A stretch of 64,000 nucleotides of DNA, taken from positions 62,001-126,000 of the forward strand of contig NZ_JANUGY010000007.1 of NCBI RefSeq assembly GCF_024756235.1, written 5' to 3'. The position numbers and the translations under genes are program-made. A model generated the notes under the pieces. The model saw only the letters and a list, made by a program, of their open reading frames with translations. It was not told where the DNA came from and did not search any database. Positions within the stretch are counted from its first letter, which is position 1; each line of letters begins with the position of its first letter. Shown one piece after another: positions 16,364 through 25,800 of this stretch. The stretch comes from Massilia kyonggiensis (GTDB lineage: Bacteria; Pseudomonadota; Gammaproteobacteria; Burkholderiales; Burkholderiaceae_D).

Positions 16364-16816
16364 CTATCCATAGTTGTGGAGGTCATCATGATCTTCCGCG
16401 ACTTTCATGATGAACTCGGAAAAACTCGTTGCGCTCAGGCCTGCACGTGTAGCGCCGATGCCGTAGACATGCCCGAATGTGGGTGACGCTTTGTCGAGGT
16501 CGATGACATAAAACACGCATTCGATGCCCCAGTCGGCGCAAACGAACACATGCGGCGATAAGGACGTGAGTACGTGATCGCTGGCGAACTCTCGAGTTGC
16601 GGGCTTCCACTCGTCGATGGGCCAGAACCGTATCCATGAGGTGTAGCCGTCGGTCGAATCGTCGGCACCGTTCATGATCGAGTAACTCTTCTTGACGTCG
16701 GTCGGCAGACTTATGCCATAACGGCGCTCGAAGGATTCGAGCAGATGTTTCGCCGCCGGCGCCCCCGGTGTTTTGTCGAGTGCAATGAGTTGATCGCGAA
16801 TCGTGTTGAAATCCAT
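16364..16816 (-). CDS. SMI1/KNR4 family protein (putative immunity)
   Basis: A 150-residue SMI1/KNR4 (SUKH) protein. The fold is recognisable from FERRYGISLPTDVKKSYSIM, then SWIRFWPIDEWKPA, an aspartate-rich middle (VFYVIDLDKASPTFGHVYG) and the closing helix ATSFSEFIMKVAED. SUKH proteins commonly neutralise nuclease toxins delivered by type VI, Rhs or CDI systems. It is the last gene on the strand of the vgrG-PAAR operon, 67 bases after the small unknown gene, and could be an immunity protein for a toxin no longer present or a second protector against the PAAR nuclease. Confidence 0.8.
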   Translation of the reverse strand: MDFNTIRDQLIALDKTPGAPAAKHLLESFERRYGISLPTDVKKSYSIMNGADDSTDGYTSWIRFWPIDEWKPATREFASDHVLTSLSPHVFVCADWGIECVFYVIDLDKASPTFGHVYGIGATRAGLSATSFSEFIMKVAEDHDDLHNYG

Positions 16817-16883
16817 GTTGCGACGTTCCCGTTTATCCTCGTTCTATCGGTCTCGCCCTCGAACTCCCGACGGACCGCCATCG

Positions 16884-17138
16884 TCATGAAAAGTTTCCTG
16901 GTTCGACTTTCTTGAACACATAAGTCAGCGACTCTCGCAAAAGACTGTCGAGAAATCCCACGCCGACTACCATGTCGGTGACGTCCAAAAAACAATAGGG
17001 CCGTTCCGTGCTTCCGACGAGTGCCGTAAAGGGCTGCCGACTCAAATGCGCAGCCTCGGCTTTCTCGACCGACCAAAGCTCGATCGGTCTTTTCTTCGCA
17101 CGGAACCAGCTTTTGCAGAAATAGATGGGGCGCGTCAC
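16884..17138 (-). CDS. Small hypothetical protein in effector operon
   Basis: An 84-residue protein (MTRPIYFCKSWFRAKKRPIE) with no recognised domain. Its ATG overlaps the stop of the TPR gene by four bases (17135-17138), strong evidence for translation as part of the operon. It may be a truncated version of a longer immunity protein: the sequence ends abruptly after FLDSLLRESLTYVFKKVEPG. I see no signal peptide or membrane span. Its role is inferred only from position between TPR and SMI1/KNR4 genes. Confidence 0.55.
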   Translation of the reverse strand: MTRPIYFCKSWFRAKKRPIELWSVEKAEAAHLSRQPFTALVGSTERPYCFLDVTDMVVGVGFLDSLLRESLTYVFKKVEPGNFS

Positions 17139-17539
17139 AAGAAGATTCTCATCTCGAGGAAATCCAGATATTTGGGATCATCTTCCAGGAAGATATCGAG
17201 CCCGCCACCCATATACGCCCGCGTTAACTCGTCAGCTGCTTTGTCGACGTTGTTCTGCTCAAAGTAGAGCTGCCCGAGCCGCAAGTGAATATACGGGTTG
17301 CCTAGACCCTTGGGACATTGCACAGCGTTATAAAAACACTTGAATGCCTTGTCGAAGTTCTGCGAGCGGAAATGCACATCGCCAAGCGCAACATAGATCC
17401 ACGTTGCCGCTTCCCACTGACGAGGTTCACCCGGCAGCAGCTTCAGCGCGGCGATGTATTGCTGTTTGGCGTCCTCCGGCCTCCCGGCCGACGCCAGCGC
17501 ATCGCCTTCCTTGCACAGTTCGGCGATCCGCTCATGCAC
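17135..17539 (-). CDS. TPR-repeat protein in PAAR effector operon
   Basis: A 134-residue protein of tetratricopeptide-type repeats: EGDALASAGRPEDAKQQYIA, YVALGDVHFRSQNFDKAFKC and HLRLGQLYFEQNNVDKAADE are three helix-pair units. The GTG at 17539 is chosen because it overlaps the end of the SMI1/KNR4 gene by eight bases, a coupled arrangement; longer frames run antiparallel to no known domain. Small TPR proteins often accompany PAAR/Rhs nuclease effectors as co-immunity or chaperone proteins. That role is inferred from operon context. Confidence 0.8.
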   Translation of the reverse strand: MHERIAELCKEGDALASAGRPEDAKQQYIAALKLLPGEPRQWEAATWIYVALGDVHFRSQNFDKAFKCFYNAVQCPKGLGNPYIHLRLGQLYFEQNNVDKAADELTRAYMGGGLDIFLEDDPKYLDFLEMRIFL

Positions 17540-18260
17540 CGTGCCGGTCCGCTTCTTCCAGAAAGATTCCGACCCACGCATCCAGCACGCCCCAGAAATC
17601 GACCGGCTCGGGATTCTCGGGATCTTCGTGCCACCAGATGACGCCCGTGGCTTCGCCATTGCCCACGCAATTCAGGCACAGGTAATCGCCGGCGCCGTTG
17701 TGAAACACGGCCACGGTCCTGGTGATATCGATGGGCAAGGCGCGCGCGGTGGCGTCGTCGATGTCGAACTTGTCGTCGGACAGGAATGCCCAATCCTCGA
17801 CCGGCAACGGCCCCATCGAATTGGCCGGCAGGAAGGTCCAGCCATCGTGCAACTGCGTGTAGAAGTCGCGGAATTTGGCGGGCACCCAGTCCCAGATCGG
17901 GCGCAGGCGCTCCGGCACTTCGGTGAGCGGGGCGCGGCCGCGATAAAAGTTCAGGTCGTTGCCGCCGACGGTGTAGAGATACAGCAGCGACAACGTATCG
18001 TCCTGTTCGCGCATGACGTACAGGCGCTTCAGCATTGTCCGCAGAAAATCCTGGGCGCTGGGCCACTCCGTGGCAAAGTCGGTCCATTCCGTGAGGAGCG
18101 CGAGCCTGCGGCCATGTTCCTGCTCGTCGATGAAGCGCAGCCACTGCACGGGCACGGCCGGATCCGCTTCGGCTTCGGCCGGCGTGGTCATCAATGCAGC
18201 CGGCTGCACGAACTTCTGCAATTCATTCAGTACCGCGTTCTTGTCAAATTCTGTTGTCAT
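17532..18260 (-). CDS. SMI1/KNR4-like immunity protein for the PAAR-HNH effector
   Basis: A 242-residue protein with the SUKH-like pattern in its second half: LRPIWDWVPAKFRDFYTQLH followed by GWTFLPANSMGPLPVEDWAF and TVAVFHNGAGDYLCLNCVG, a typical SMI1/KNR4 core, then WWHEDPENPEPVDFWGVLDA. The first 90 residues are a helical extension with SLLYLYTVGGNDLNFYRGRA. It follows the PAAR-HNH toxin gene after 12 bases, the position expected for the cognate immunity protein. It acts in the producing cell's cytoplasm if the HNH domain is a DNase. Family assignment is good; cognate pairing is inference. Confidence 0.8.
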   Translation of the reverse strand: MTTEFDKNAVLNELQKFVQPAALMTTPAEAEADPAVPVQWLRFIDEQEHGRRLALLTEWTDFATEWPSAQDFLRTMLKRLYVMREQDDTLSLLYLYTVGGNDLNFYRGRAPLTEVPERLRPIWDWVPAKFRDFYTQLHDGWTFLPANSMGPLPVEDWAFLSDDKFDIDDATARALPIDITRTVAVFHNGAGDYLCLNCVGNGEATGVIWWHEDPENPEPVDFWGVLDAWVGIFLEEADRHGA

Positions 18261-18272
18261 CGCTTCGTCTTC

Positions 18273-19550
18273 TCAGTGATTGCCGCCCAGGAGATTATAA
18301 ATCTGCTGTTGCAGCTCGGCCGCCATGTCGACCTCTTTCTGCATCATCTCCTGCCGGAATGCCGGGTCGACGGCAATGCCGCCTTTCTTGTATTCGGTCC
18401 ATTCCGCGAACGATTTCGCCCCTTTCGACGTATTCGCCGTTTCGCTCAGGCCGATGAAGTTGCGGGGATTGTTCAGCACCGCGAGCTGGTCTTCCTGCGA
18501 CAGCCGGGCGAATCCTTCCATTTCCGTAATCTGCTTCATCGACACGATGTGGTCGGCGTGCAGCGGTTTCGTGACCGTCAGGCCGGGGAGTGCACGATCG
18601 GGCATCGGCAAGGTCACGCCTTCGTTGACCTGTTTCTGGATCGCGGAACTCGGCGTCTTGGAGCGCAGGCGCGCGTACGTCGACGCCGAGACGCGTGGCG
18701 GCGGTTCCACCGGCGGCGTGACCGGAGGCTCGGCGGTCGTCGCCGGCGGGCGCAGCGAGACGCGCACGTTCCCGCCGTTCATGCCCAGCGTGCCCGGTTC
18801 GACCGACACCTGGACCCGCTGCGCGAACTCCCACGCCCCCGGCGCCGCCTTGGCGCCCAGATACCCGCCCAGGAAGCTGCCCGCAATCGCCGACCATTTC
18901 TGGCCGTCGCTGCCTTCGCCGAACATCTTGCCGCCGACCCAGCCGCCGCCGATCCCGCCCGCGAACGCACCAACCAGGCCGCCGATCGCGACCACGGGCC
19001 CGGCGAGGACGATCGCCGAGCCGACGCCGACGACCAGCAGCGACGCATGCACCCAGCCCGGCACGAGGTTCTCGGGATTGATCGTGTCCGTCTGCGCCGT
19101 ACCGCCGCCGATGTAGACGTTGCCCGATCCTTTCGTGATGACGGCGCTGCAGCCGGTCTTGTCGTCCACCCGCGCCGCGGGCATGCCGTTGATGTAGACC
19201 TGGCCGCTGCCCGTCGCGATCGGGATCGGTCCAGGGTGCTTGGAGCACAAGACCTTGTCGACGTGCGCCCGCGCCGCGGCGAGACCGTTGACGAACACGT
19301 TGGACGAGCCGGTCATCGCGATGGCGCCCGTGACCTCCTTGGCGGCGAAGCTCATCGTGCTCATCGCCTCGCCCAGGCCCGCGCCCATCGCCGCGCCGGC
19401 GCCGACGACGGCCACCGCCGCGAGGCCACCCGTGCCCACGATCGCCACGCCGGCCACCGCGATGGCCGCGCCGATGAGCAGGCCTTTTAACAGCCAGCTC
19501 ATGGTCGGGCTGTGCCCGATCGGATCGCCCAGTCGTGCTGCCGCCGGCAT
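18273..19550 (-). CDS. Type VI PAAR-domain effector with C-terminal HNH nuclease
   Basis: A 425-residue effector. The PAAR domain is split: AARLGDPIGHSP at the N-terminus, then a hydrophobic segment (about residues 18-62), then GSSNVFVNGLAAARAHVD, CSKHPGPIPIATGSGQVYIN and GSGNVYIGGG complete the cone. A second hydrophobic Gly-rich hairpin covers about 165-205. The C-terminal domain (about 300-425) holds HADHIVSMKQITEM and LNNPRNFIGLSETANTSKGA, the DH...N pattern of an HNH/Endo-VII-like nuclease. It would sit on the VgrG tip and be injected into rival cells. It abuts the DUF1795 adaptor gene with no gap; the following SMI1/KNR4 gene is the likely immunity. Confidence 0.88.
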   Translation of the reverse strand: MPAAARLGDPIGHSPTMSWLLKGLLIGAAIAVAGVAIVGTGGLAAVAVVGAGAAMGAGLGEAMSTMSFAAKEVTGAIAMTGSSNVFVNGLAAARAHVDKVLCSKHPGPIPIATGSGQVYINGMPAARVDDKTGCSAVITKGSGNVYIGGGTAQTDTINPENLVPGWVHASLLVVGVGSAIVLAGPVVAIGGLVGAFAGGIGGGWVGGKMFGEGSDGQKWSAIAGSFLGGYLGAKAAPGAWEFAQRVQVSVEPGTLGMNGGNVRVSLRPPATTAEPPVTPPVEPPPRVSASTYARLRSKTPSSAIQKQVNEGVTLPMPDRALPGLTVTKPLHADHIVSMKQITEMEGFARLSQEDQLAVLNNPRNFIGLSETANTSKGAKSFAEWTEYKKGGIAVDPAFRQEMMQKEVDMAAELQQQIYNLLGGNH

Positions 19551-20393
19551 CTAGCGCTCCGCGACCCGGTCTAGATGCGCCCGCACCTCCGTCAGACTGT
19601 AGAACGGCACGGACGACGAACTGGCCTGGATGTACTGGGCCAGGTGCAGCCGTTCGCCCAGTGCCGGGCCGGGCGGCTCCGCCGTGCGTTCCAGCTTGAC
19701 CGTGCCGGAAGGCCGCAGCAGCGACAGGCCGGCGTTCGTCCGGGAGACGTTCGCCTGCAGGCGTGTACCGTCGGCATCATAGAATTCCCAATGGTCCTCG
19801 TTGACGTCGCGCGCCGACAGCCTGGCGCCCGCCTCGTGCCTGTCGGCGAACACGTGCAACGTCTTGCGCGGCTCGGACAGGGCGAAGATCGTCGACAGGG
19901 AAGGGGACTGCGGCGCGTTCGGCGCTTCCTGTGCCTGCGCCAGCGGGCGGCGCAGCCTGATGCTGTCCACGATCGCGTCGAACGCGGCATTCCAATCGTC
20001 GGTGAATTCGCGCAGGCACGTCGCCGCCATCAGCATGGCCTCGATGGTGCCCGGCCTGCTGCCCTGGACCAGCGTGATGACCTGGCGCTGGTGCATGAAG
20101 CCCGCCTCGTTGCGCCAGCTGTAGGCGAGTTCCAGCGCCGGCGCGCCGTCCACCGTGCGTTCCGTCATCGCCTTCAGCTGGAAGCGGGGCAGTGCGCGCG
20201 TGAGTTCCGTCGTCAGCCGCTCGCCGAACTGGTCCAGTCGTTCCTCCGGCTTGACGTCCGCGTGCGAGACGACGACGTTGAACTCGCTGGGACCATCGTC
20301 GCGCAAGGTGAACATGTGCATCGTCTTGTCCTTCAGCTGCGCGGGCAGTTCGAAGGTGGCGTGGTTGGCGTGGTACATGGCGCGCTCGCTCAT
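19551..20393 (-). CDS. DUF1795 (DcrB/EagR-like) effector adaptor
   Basis: A 280-residue protein. Residues about 5-150 match the DUF1795/EagR type: ATFELPAQLKDKTMHMFTLR, then EFNVVVSHADVKPEERLDQF and LAYSWRNEAGFMHQRQVITL. EagR-type proteins bind hydrophobic helices next to PAAR domains and load such effectors on VgrG, which suits its place directly between vgrG and the PAAR-HNH gene. Known EagR proteins are about 150 residues; here a second segment (about 165-280, containing RPSGTVKLERTAEPPGPALG) is added that I do not recognise. The stop is adjacent to the PAAR ATG and its start is four bases after vgrG. Confidence 0.85.
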   Translation of the reverse strand: MSERAMYHANHATFELPAQLKDKTMHMFTLRDDGPSEFNVVVSHADVKPEERLDQFGERLTTELTRALPRFQLKAMTERTVDGAPALELAYSWRNEAGFMHQRQVITLVQGSRPGTIEAMLMAATCLREFTDDWNAAFDAIVDSIRLRRPLAQAQEAPNAPQSPSLSTIFALSEPRKTLHVFADRHEAGARLSARDVNEDHWEFYDADGTRLQANVSRTNAGLSLLRPSGTVKLERTAEPPGPALGERLHLAQYIQASSSSVPFYSLTEVRAHLDRVAER

Positions 20394-20397
20394 TTGC

Positions 20398-22746
20398 TTA
20401 TTTATTCAAATCGATCCGGTTGCCCATGACGCTGACGTTCACGCCCTGGATCAGGATCGTGCCATCGGCCTGCAGCACGATCTTGCTGCTGCCGACTTCC
20501 AGCGTGATGTCGGTGTTGGCCTTCAGGTGGATGTGCTCCGTCTGCGACGTCAGCTCGATGTTCTGCTTCGCGGTCTGGTGCAGGTGGGCGTTCTGCGCCA
20601 CCAGTTCGATGTTGGTCTTGGCCGTCGCGTGGATGTAGTCGTCCTGGGCGGTCAGCTCGATATTGGTTTTCGCCGTGTCGTGGATGTGGCCGGTCTGCGC
20701 CGTCGTCACGATGTACTGCTTGACCGTGTTGGTCTGGTAGCCCGTGCTGACCGTGTTGGTCTGGTGCGGTCCGTTGACGACCGTCGCCTGCGTGTTCTGG
20801 ACGGTCGTGATCATATCCTTCTGCGAATGGATATTGATCAGTTCCTTGCCTTTGCTGTCATGGATCACCATCTCGCAGAAGCCGCCGCCGCCTGGTGTCG
20901 AGCGGCTCTTGAAACCCATCATGTGGGCGCCGTCCGGCAGGCCGTACGGAACCGGCTGGTCGGCATTGAACAGCCGCCCTGTGCAGACGGGACGGTCCGG
21001 ATCGCCTTCGAGGTAGTCGATGATCACTTCCTGCCCGATGCGGGGAACCGAAATCGTGCCCCAGCCGCGCCCGGCCCACGGCTGCGAGACGCGGATCCAG
21101 CACGAGCTGCGTTCGTCGCGGCGGCCGTAGCGGTCCCAGTGGAACTGCACCTTGATACGGCCGTACTTGTCCGTGTGGATCTCCGAGCCCTTGGGGCCGA
21201 CGACCGTGGCCGTCTGGGGGCCGGGCATGCGCGGCGGCGGGTGCGCGCGGCGTGGGCGATAGGGGATCTTGCGGCGGATGGCGGTGAACGTGTTGCGATA
21301 GACGTCGCTCTGCCCGCGCTCGAAGTAATTGTTGCGGGCGCTGACCTGCACCGACAGCACGAGGAAGTCGTTGTCGCCTTCCGTCGCCGGATCGAACCAG
21401 TGGTGATCCAGCAGCTTGAACGTGTGTCCTGCAACCAACCCGCGGCAGTCGGATGCGCCCGTGAAGACCTTGGCCTGCCACTCCAGCACTTCCAGGCGCT
21501 GGCGCGCTTCGCGCTGGCCGTCATCCTTGTCCTTGTACGAAAAGGCCGGGTTGCCGTCATAAATTTCCATGGTCGGCATGTCGCCCTGCTGCGTCACGGT
21601 GGGCAGCTCCACGTACTGCATCGCATTGGGCGCCTTGAAGTCGAACGTGTTCAGGGCGACCTTCGTCGGCTGCAGGTTGCGCTCGGCCGCGAAGGCCGTC
21701 ACGCTGTCGCGGTCGTGCCAGCGGTTGCCGCCATTGAATTCGACCTCGGCGTGATCCTTCTGCGGTGGGCAGAACGCACCCGAGCGCGAATCGTCGCTGA
21801 TCACCATCACGTGGCCGTTCGGCTTGTGGTCGAAATAGTAGAACAGCCCGTACTTTTCCATCAGGCGGCAGACGAAGTGCTCGTCCGTCTCGTCGTACTG
21901 GACGATGTAGTTTTCGGGCCGGTAGGTCTGGCTGACGCGGAATTCGTAGGTGGCGAGGCCGTTGTAGTCGCCCTTGAAGATCGTGTCGAGCACCTCGAGC
22001 ACGCTCTGGTCCTGGAAGATGCGCGAGTTGACGCGCTGCTTCAGGTAGCTGAGCCAGGGCACGATCTGCGCGTGATAGAACGCGAAGCCGCCGTCCGAGT
22101 GACTGAAGCCGAACGAATGCACGTAGCCGTTGATGAAATGCTCGCTGCCGTCGGCAAGCTGCACGCCCACGCTGACGTTCTTGCCCATCAGGTCTTTCAG
22201 ATCGATGGCGGCGTTTTCCGAGATGAGGCTCAGGTTGAACACGAACTGGTCGGACATGGCCGACGACCCGCTCAGCGACTCGATCAACAGGGTTTTCTCG
22301 CCCTGCAACGGCGAATAAAAGCGCAGCAGGCGCTTGCCGTCGTTGAACTTCGCCAGCAGGGCGGCGACGGCCGACGCGGCGTCGTCATGTGCGGCGGGAT
22401 CGATGTTGGGCGGCACGTACTGCGGCTCGTTGCCGGCGAAATCGCTCACGGCCTGGCCGGCCAGGGGGTGTTCTTCGATGGCAAGATGTTCTGCTGGCGC
22501 AGTGCTCTGCTCTACCGGAGTCGCGGCGTGGCCGGCCAGCGTGTCCACATTCTGCGCCAGTGAATGCGCCTGCGACGCGACCTGGAGTGCCTGCGCCAGC
22601 TGCGGACTCGCATGCCCAGCCAGGCCGGCGACACCCGACGCCAGGGCCGCGCCGCCCGAACCGGCTTTCAACAGCGCCGCGGCGTCGAGGGCGGTGCCGG
22701 CCACGCCGAGTGCCTTGACTGGATTATCGAGCGAATCTGATGGCAT
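20398..22746 (-). CDS. vgrG: Type VI secretion tip protein VgrG
   Basis: A 782-residue VgrG. After an unusual Ala-rich N-terminal extension (about 1-135) the gp27-like part begins at KRLLRFYSPLQGEKTLLIES. The OB-fold/gp5-like module includes SCWIRVSQPWAGRGWGTISV, PRIGQEVIIDYLEGDPDRPV and CTGRLFNADQPVPYGLP. The tail is a needle of repeated units TAKTNIELTAQ, TAKTNIELVAQ and TAKQNIELTSQ at about 20-residue spacing, ending with a Gly/Val strand pair. AGGAG lies eight bases before the ATG. It heads the operon carrying the adaptor, PAAR effector and immunity genes, and is divergent from rhs. Confidence 0.95.
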   Translation of the reverse strand: MPSDSLDNPVKALGVAGTALDAAALLKAGSGGAALASGVAGLAGHASPQLAQALQVASQAHSLAQNVDTLAGHAATPVEQSTAPAEHLAIEEHPLAGQAVSDFAGNEPQYVPPNIDPAAHDDAASAVAALLAKFNDGKRLLRFYSPLQGEKTLLIESLSGSSAMSDQFVFNLSLISENAAIDLKDLMGKNVSVGVQLADGSEHFINGYVHSFGFSHSDGGFAFYHAQIVPWLSYLKQRVNSRIFQDQSVLEVLDTIFKGDYNGLATYEFRVSQTYRPENYIVQYDETDEHFVCRLMEKYGLFYYFDHKPNGHVMVISDDSRSGAFCPPQKDHAEVEFNGGNRWHDRDSVTAFAAERNLQPTKVALNTFDFKAPNAMQYVELPTVTQQGDMPTMEIYDGNPAFSYKDKDDGQREARQRLEVLEWQAKVFTGASDCRGLVAGHTFKLLDHHWFDPATEGDNDFLVLSVQVSARNNYFERGQSDVYRNTFTAIRRKIPYRPRRAHPPPRMPGPQTATVVGPKGSEIHTDKYGRIKVQFHWDRYGRRDERSSCWIRVSQPWAGRGWGTISVPRIGQEVIIDYLEGDPDRPVCTGRLFNADQPVPYGLPDGAHMMGFKSRSTPGGGGFCEMVIHDSKGKELINIHSQKDMITTVQNTQATVVNGPHQTNTVSTGYQTNTVKQYIVTTAQTGHIHDTAKTNIELTAQDDYIHATAKTNIELVAQNAHLHQTAKQNIELTSQTEHIHLKANTDITLEVGSSKIVLQADGTILIQGVNVSVMGNRIDLNK

Positions 22747-22884
22747 ATCGCGGCTCCTGCATCGAATGTGTCCTCCGCACGGGGGATTGTTAGATTTGTG
22801 TTAAAGCATGTATATACTATCAGAAATTTACTGTTCGTTAAATCGGCCATTGGCGCCGTTCACAATTGTTTTCCTGCGAGCACC

Positions 22885-25800
22885 ATGTCTGACTTTTCGA
22901 GCAACTGGACCGATCTGACGCGCGCACTCGACACCATGCAGCGCCACTATGCCCAGGCCGGCGCGCAAGCCCGGCTCGACGTCGAACGGCGCGTGCAGCG
23001 CTGGTCGCACCAGGCCAGCGCTACGCTCGGCCGCATTGCCGACGCGGGCGCGGACATGGGGGGCGTACGCAACGCACTGGCCGTCAAGCAGGCGCTCGAT
23101 GCGTCGCGGCCCCGCTTCGCGGAATTGCTCAAACAGCAGTTCGCCGGCCTGAACTTCGCGATGATCGTCGACGTTTTATACGAGGTCATGAAGCAGATGG
23201 CGCTGTACCTGGGCGGCGGCGCGGTGCTCGGTGCGGCCGCGGGCGGGGCGCTGGGATCGCTGGCCTTCGGCGTGGGCGCCATTCCGGGCGCGGCGGTGGG
23301 TGCGCAGGCGGGCGTCGCGATCGGGGGCGAAATCCTCGTCTGGATGGGTCTCGGCATGCTGGTCATGGACATGAGCAGCACGGTGGCGGACCTGTGCCGG
23401 CACGCCGCCCACGGCTTCGCGACCGCCTGGCACGCCGGCGACCTGCCGGCCGACGCGACGGCCCGGCGCACGTCGATGCTGCGCGAGGCGACGGAATCGT
23501 TAGCGCAAGGGCAGATGCTGCTCGTGAAGGCGATCCTGACGGCGCTGGTGCTGTACCTGTCGCGCGGCCAGGTCCAGAGTTCGCTCCTGGTGCGCAACCT
23601 GTCGAACAGCCGGCTCGGGCCGAAGTTCGCGGAATGGGTCGGCGAGAACCGCGACAGGCTGATGGCGCACCCGAACCTGAAGCCCAGGGTCGCTTCGGCG
23701 CAAGGCCAGGCCGAAGCCGGTGCGGGCAAGGCTGTTGCAAGGGAATCGGTAGAGGCGCAGAAACCGCCCGCGAAGTCGGACGAACAGCCGTCGAAGCTCA
23801 AGCGCGGCGTCGCCGAACGCCAGGCGCCGTGTTACCTGGTCGGCCAGCCCGTCAATCCGATCACGGGCGGCAAGATCCTGCTCGGCGAGCTGGATCTCGA
23901 CTTCGCCTTGCCCGCGCCGTTGCCGCTTGTCTGGCAGCGCACGTACAGTTCGGCCCTGCACCGCGCCGGCTGGCTGGGCCAGGGTTGGGCGCTGCCCATC
24001 AGCGACAGCCTGCAGCTCAGCGCCGACGAAGTCGTCGTGCTGGATGCGTTCGACCGCGGCATCACGTTTTCTCTGCCGCGGGTCGGCGACGCGATCTATT
24101 CGCCGTCCGAACAGATCACGCTGGCGCGCACGGGCGACACCGCGTTCGAGCTGGTCGACAACAACGGCCTGCGCACGCAATTCGCCGTCCTGTACGGCGA
24201 CGGCATCGCCCGGCTGACGGGCTGGCAGGACGCCAACGACAACCACATCCGCATCACGTACGACGCCCGGCGCCTGCCTGTGCGCATCGACGACAGCGCG
24301 GGGCATAGCCTCGCCCTCGAGTTCGGGCGCATCGCCGGCGGCATGCGCCTGCTGGGTGTGACGCTGATGCCTGCAGAACCGGAAGCTGGCGCGCACACGC
24401 TGGTGTCCTACGAGTACGACGATGCGGGCGACCTGCGGCGCGTGCGCAACCGCGCGGGCGACGTCATCCGCCAGTTCGCCTACCGCGATCACATCATGGT
24501 GGAACACGGCCAGCCGGACGGCCTCGTGTCGCGCTATGAATACGACGTCGAGGCGCCAGACGGCAAGGTGCTGCGCAACTGGACCAATACGGGCCAGTGG
24601 TGGACGTTCCGCTATCTCGACAAGGAAACGGTCGTCACCGACCAGTTGAACCGCACGCAGCGCTACCGGTTCGACGCGCGCGGGCGCCTGGTCGCGCAGG
24701 TGGATGCGGCGGGCGGCGTCACGACGCACCGCCTCGACGAGAACGGCAACCTGCTCGAATTGACCGACCCGGCCGGCCGCGCCGTGCGCTACCGCTACGA
24801 TGAACGCAGCCGCATCGTCCGCGTGGAGCGGGGCGGGCGCGGCACCGGAATCGTCTATGACGCCCGCTTCGACAAGCCTGCCCTCATCACCGATGCCCTC
24901 GGCGCCACGACGGTGCTGCGCTACGACGCGCAGGGCAACCTGACGAGCGTGACGAACGCGCTGGGCCAGCGCACGGCGTACCAGTACGACGACCGCGGCC
25001 TGCCGGTCAAAGTGATCGACGCGCGGGGCGGCGTCAAGGAGCTTGCGTACAACCGCGCCGGCCAGTTGATTCGCTACACCGACTGCTCGGGCAGCACGAG
25101 TGCGTTCGCCTATGACGAGCAAGGTCGCCTGGTGCGCGCCACGGACCCCAACGGCAACGCGAGCACGTACGCCTACGACGCGCTGGGCCGGCTGCAGATC
25201 GTGACGCATGCCGACGGGACCAGCGAGCGCTACGAATACGACCGGCTGGGCCGCCTCGTCGCCCACGTCGACGCGGCCGGCCATCGCACGGCCTACGAAC
25301 TCGATCGCGACGGACGTCCGCTGAAACGCATCGACGCGCGCGGTGGCGTGCTCGAATACCGCTACGACACGGCCCGCCGCATCGCGGAACTGATCAACGA
25401 AAACGGCGACGTCCACCGCTTCGTCTACGATGCGCTGGACCGGCTGGCCGAAGAAACGAGCTTCGATGCGCGCGTGACGCGCTACCGCTACGACGACAGT
25501 GGCCTCATCGTCGGCAAGGACGAACTGGGATGCGCGCCGCGCACGGAACTGACGCCCATCGCGACGACGTATGTGCGCGATGCGCTGGGCCAGTTGATGG
25601 AAAAGGTGATCTCGCGCGTGACGGGCGCGGCGCAGGCGCAGCAGATGCGGCTGCGGTTCGCGTACGACGCACTGGGGCGCCTGACGCAGGCGATCAATGC
25701 GGATGCGACGGTCAGCATGACGTACGACGCGCTTGGCCAGTTGGTCGCGGAGCAGACGGATTCGGCAGGCGCCAGCGTACTTCTGCGTCACGTCTACGAC

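Noticed and set aside
20500..20800. Repeated blocks near the vgrG 3' end that look like a short tandem or CRISPR-like array
   Set aside because: They encode the regular TAKTNIEL-type beta-helix repeats of the VgrG needle, with diverged bases and no constant spacers.
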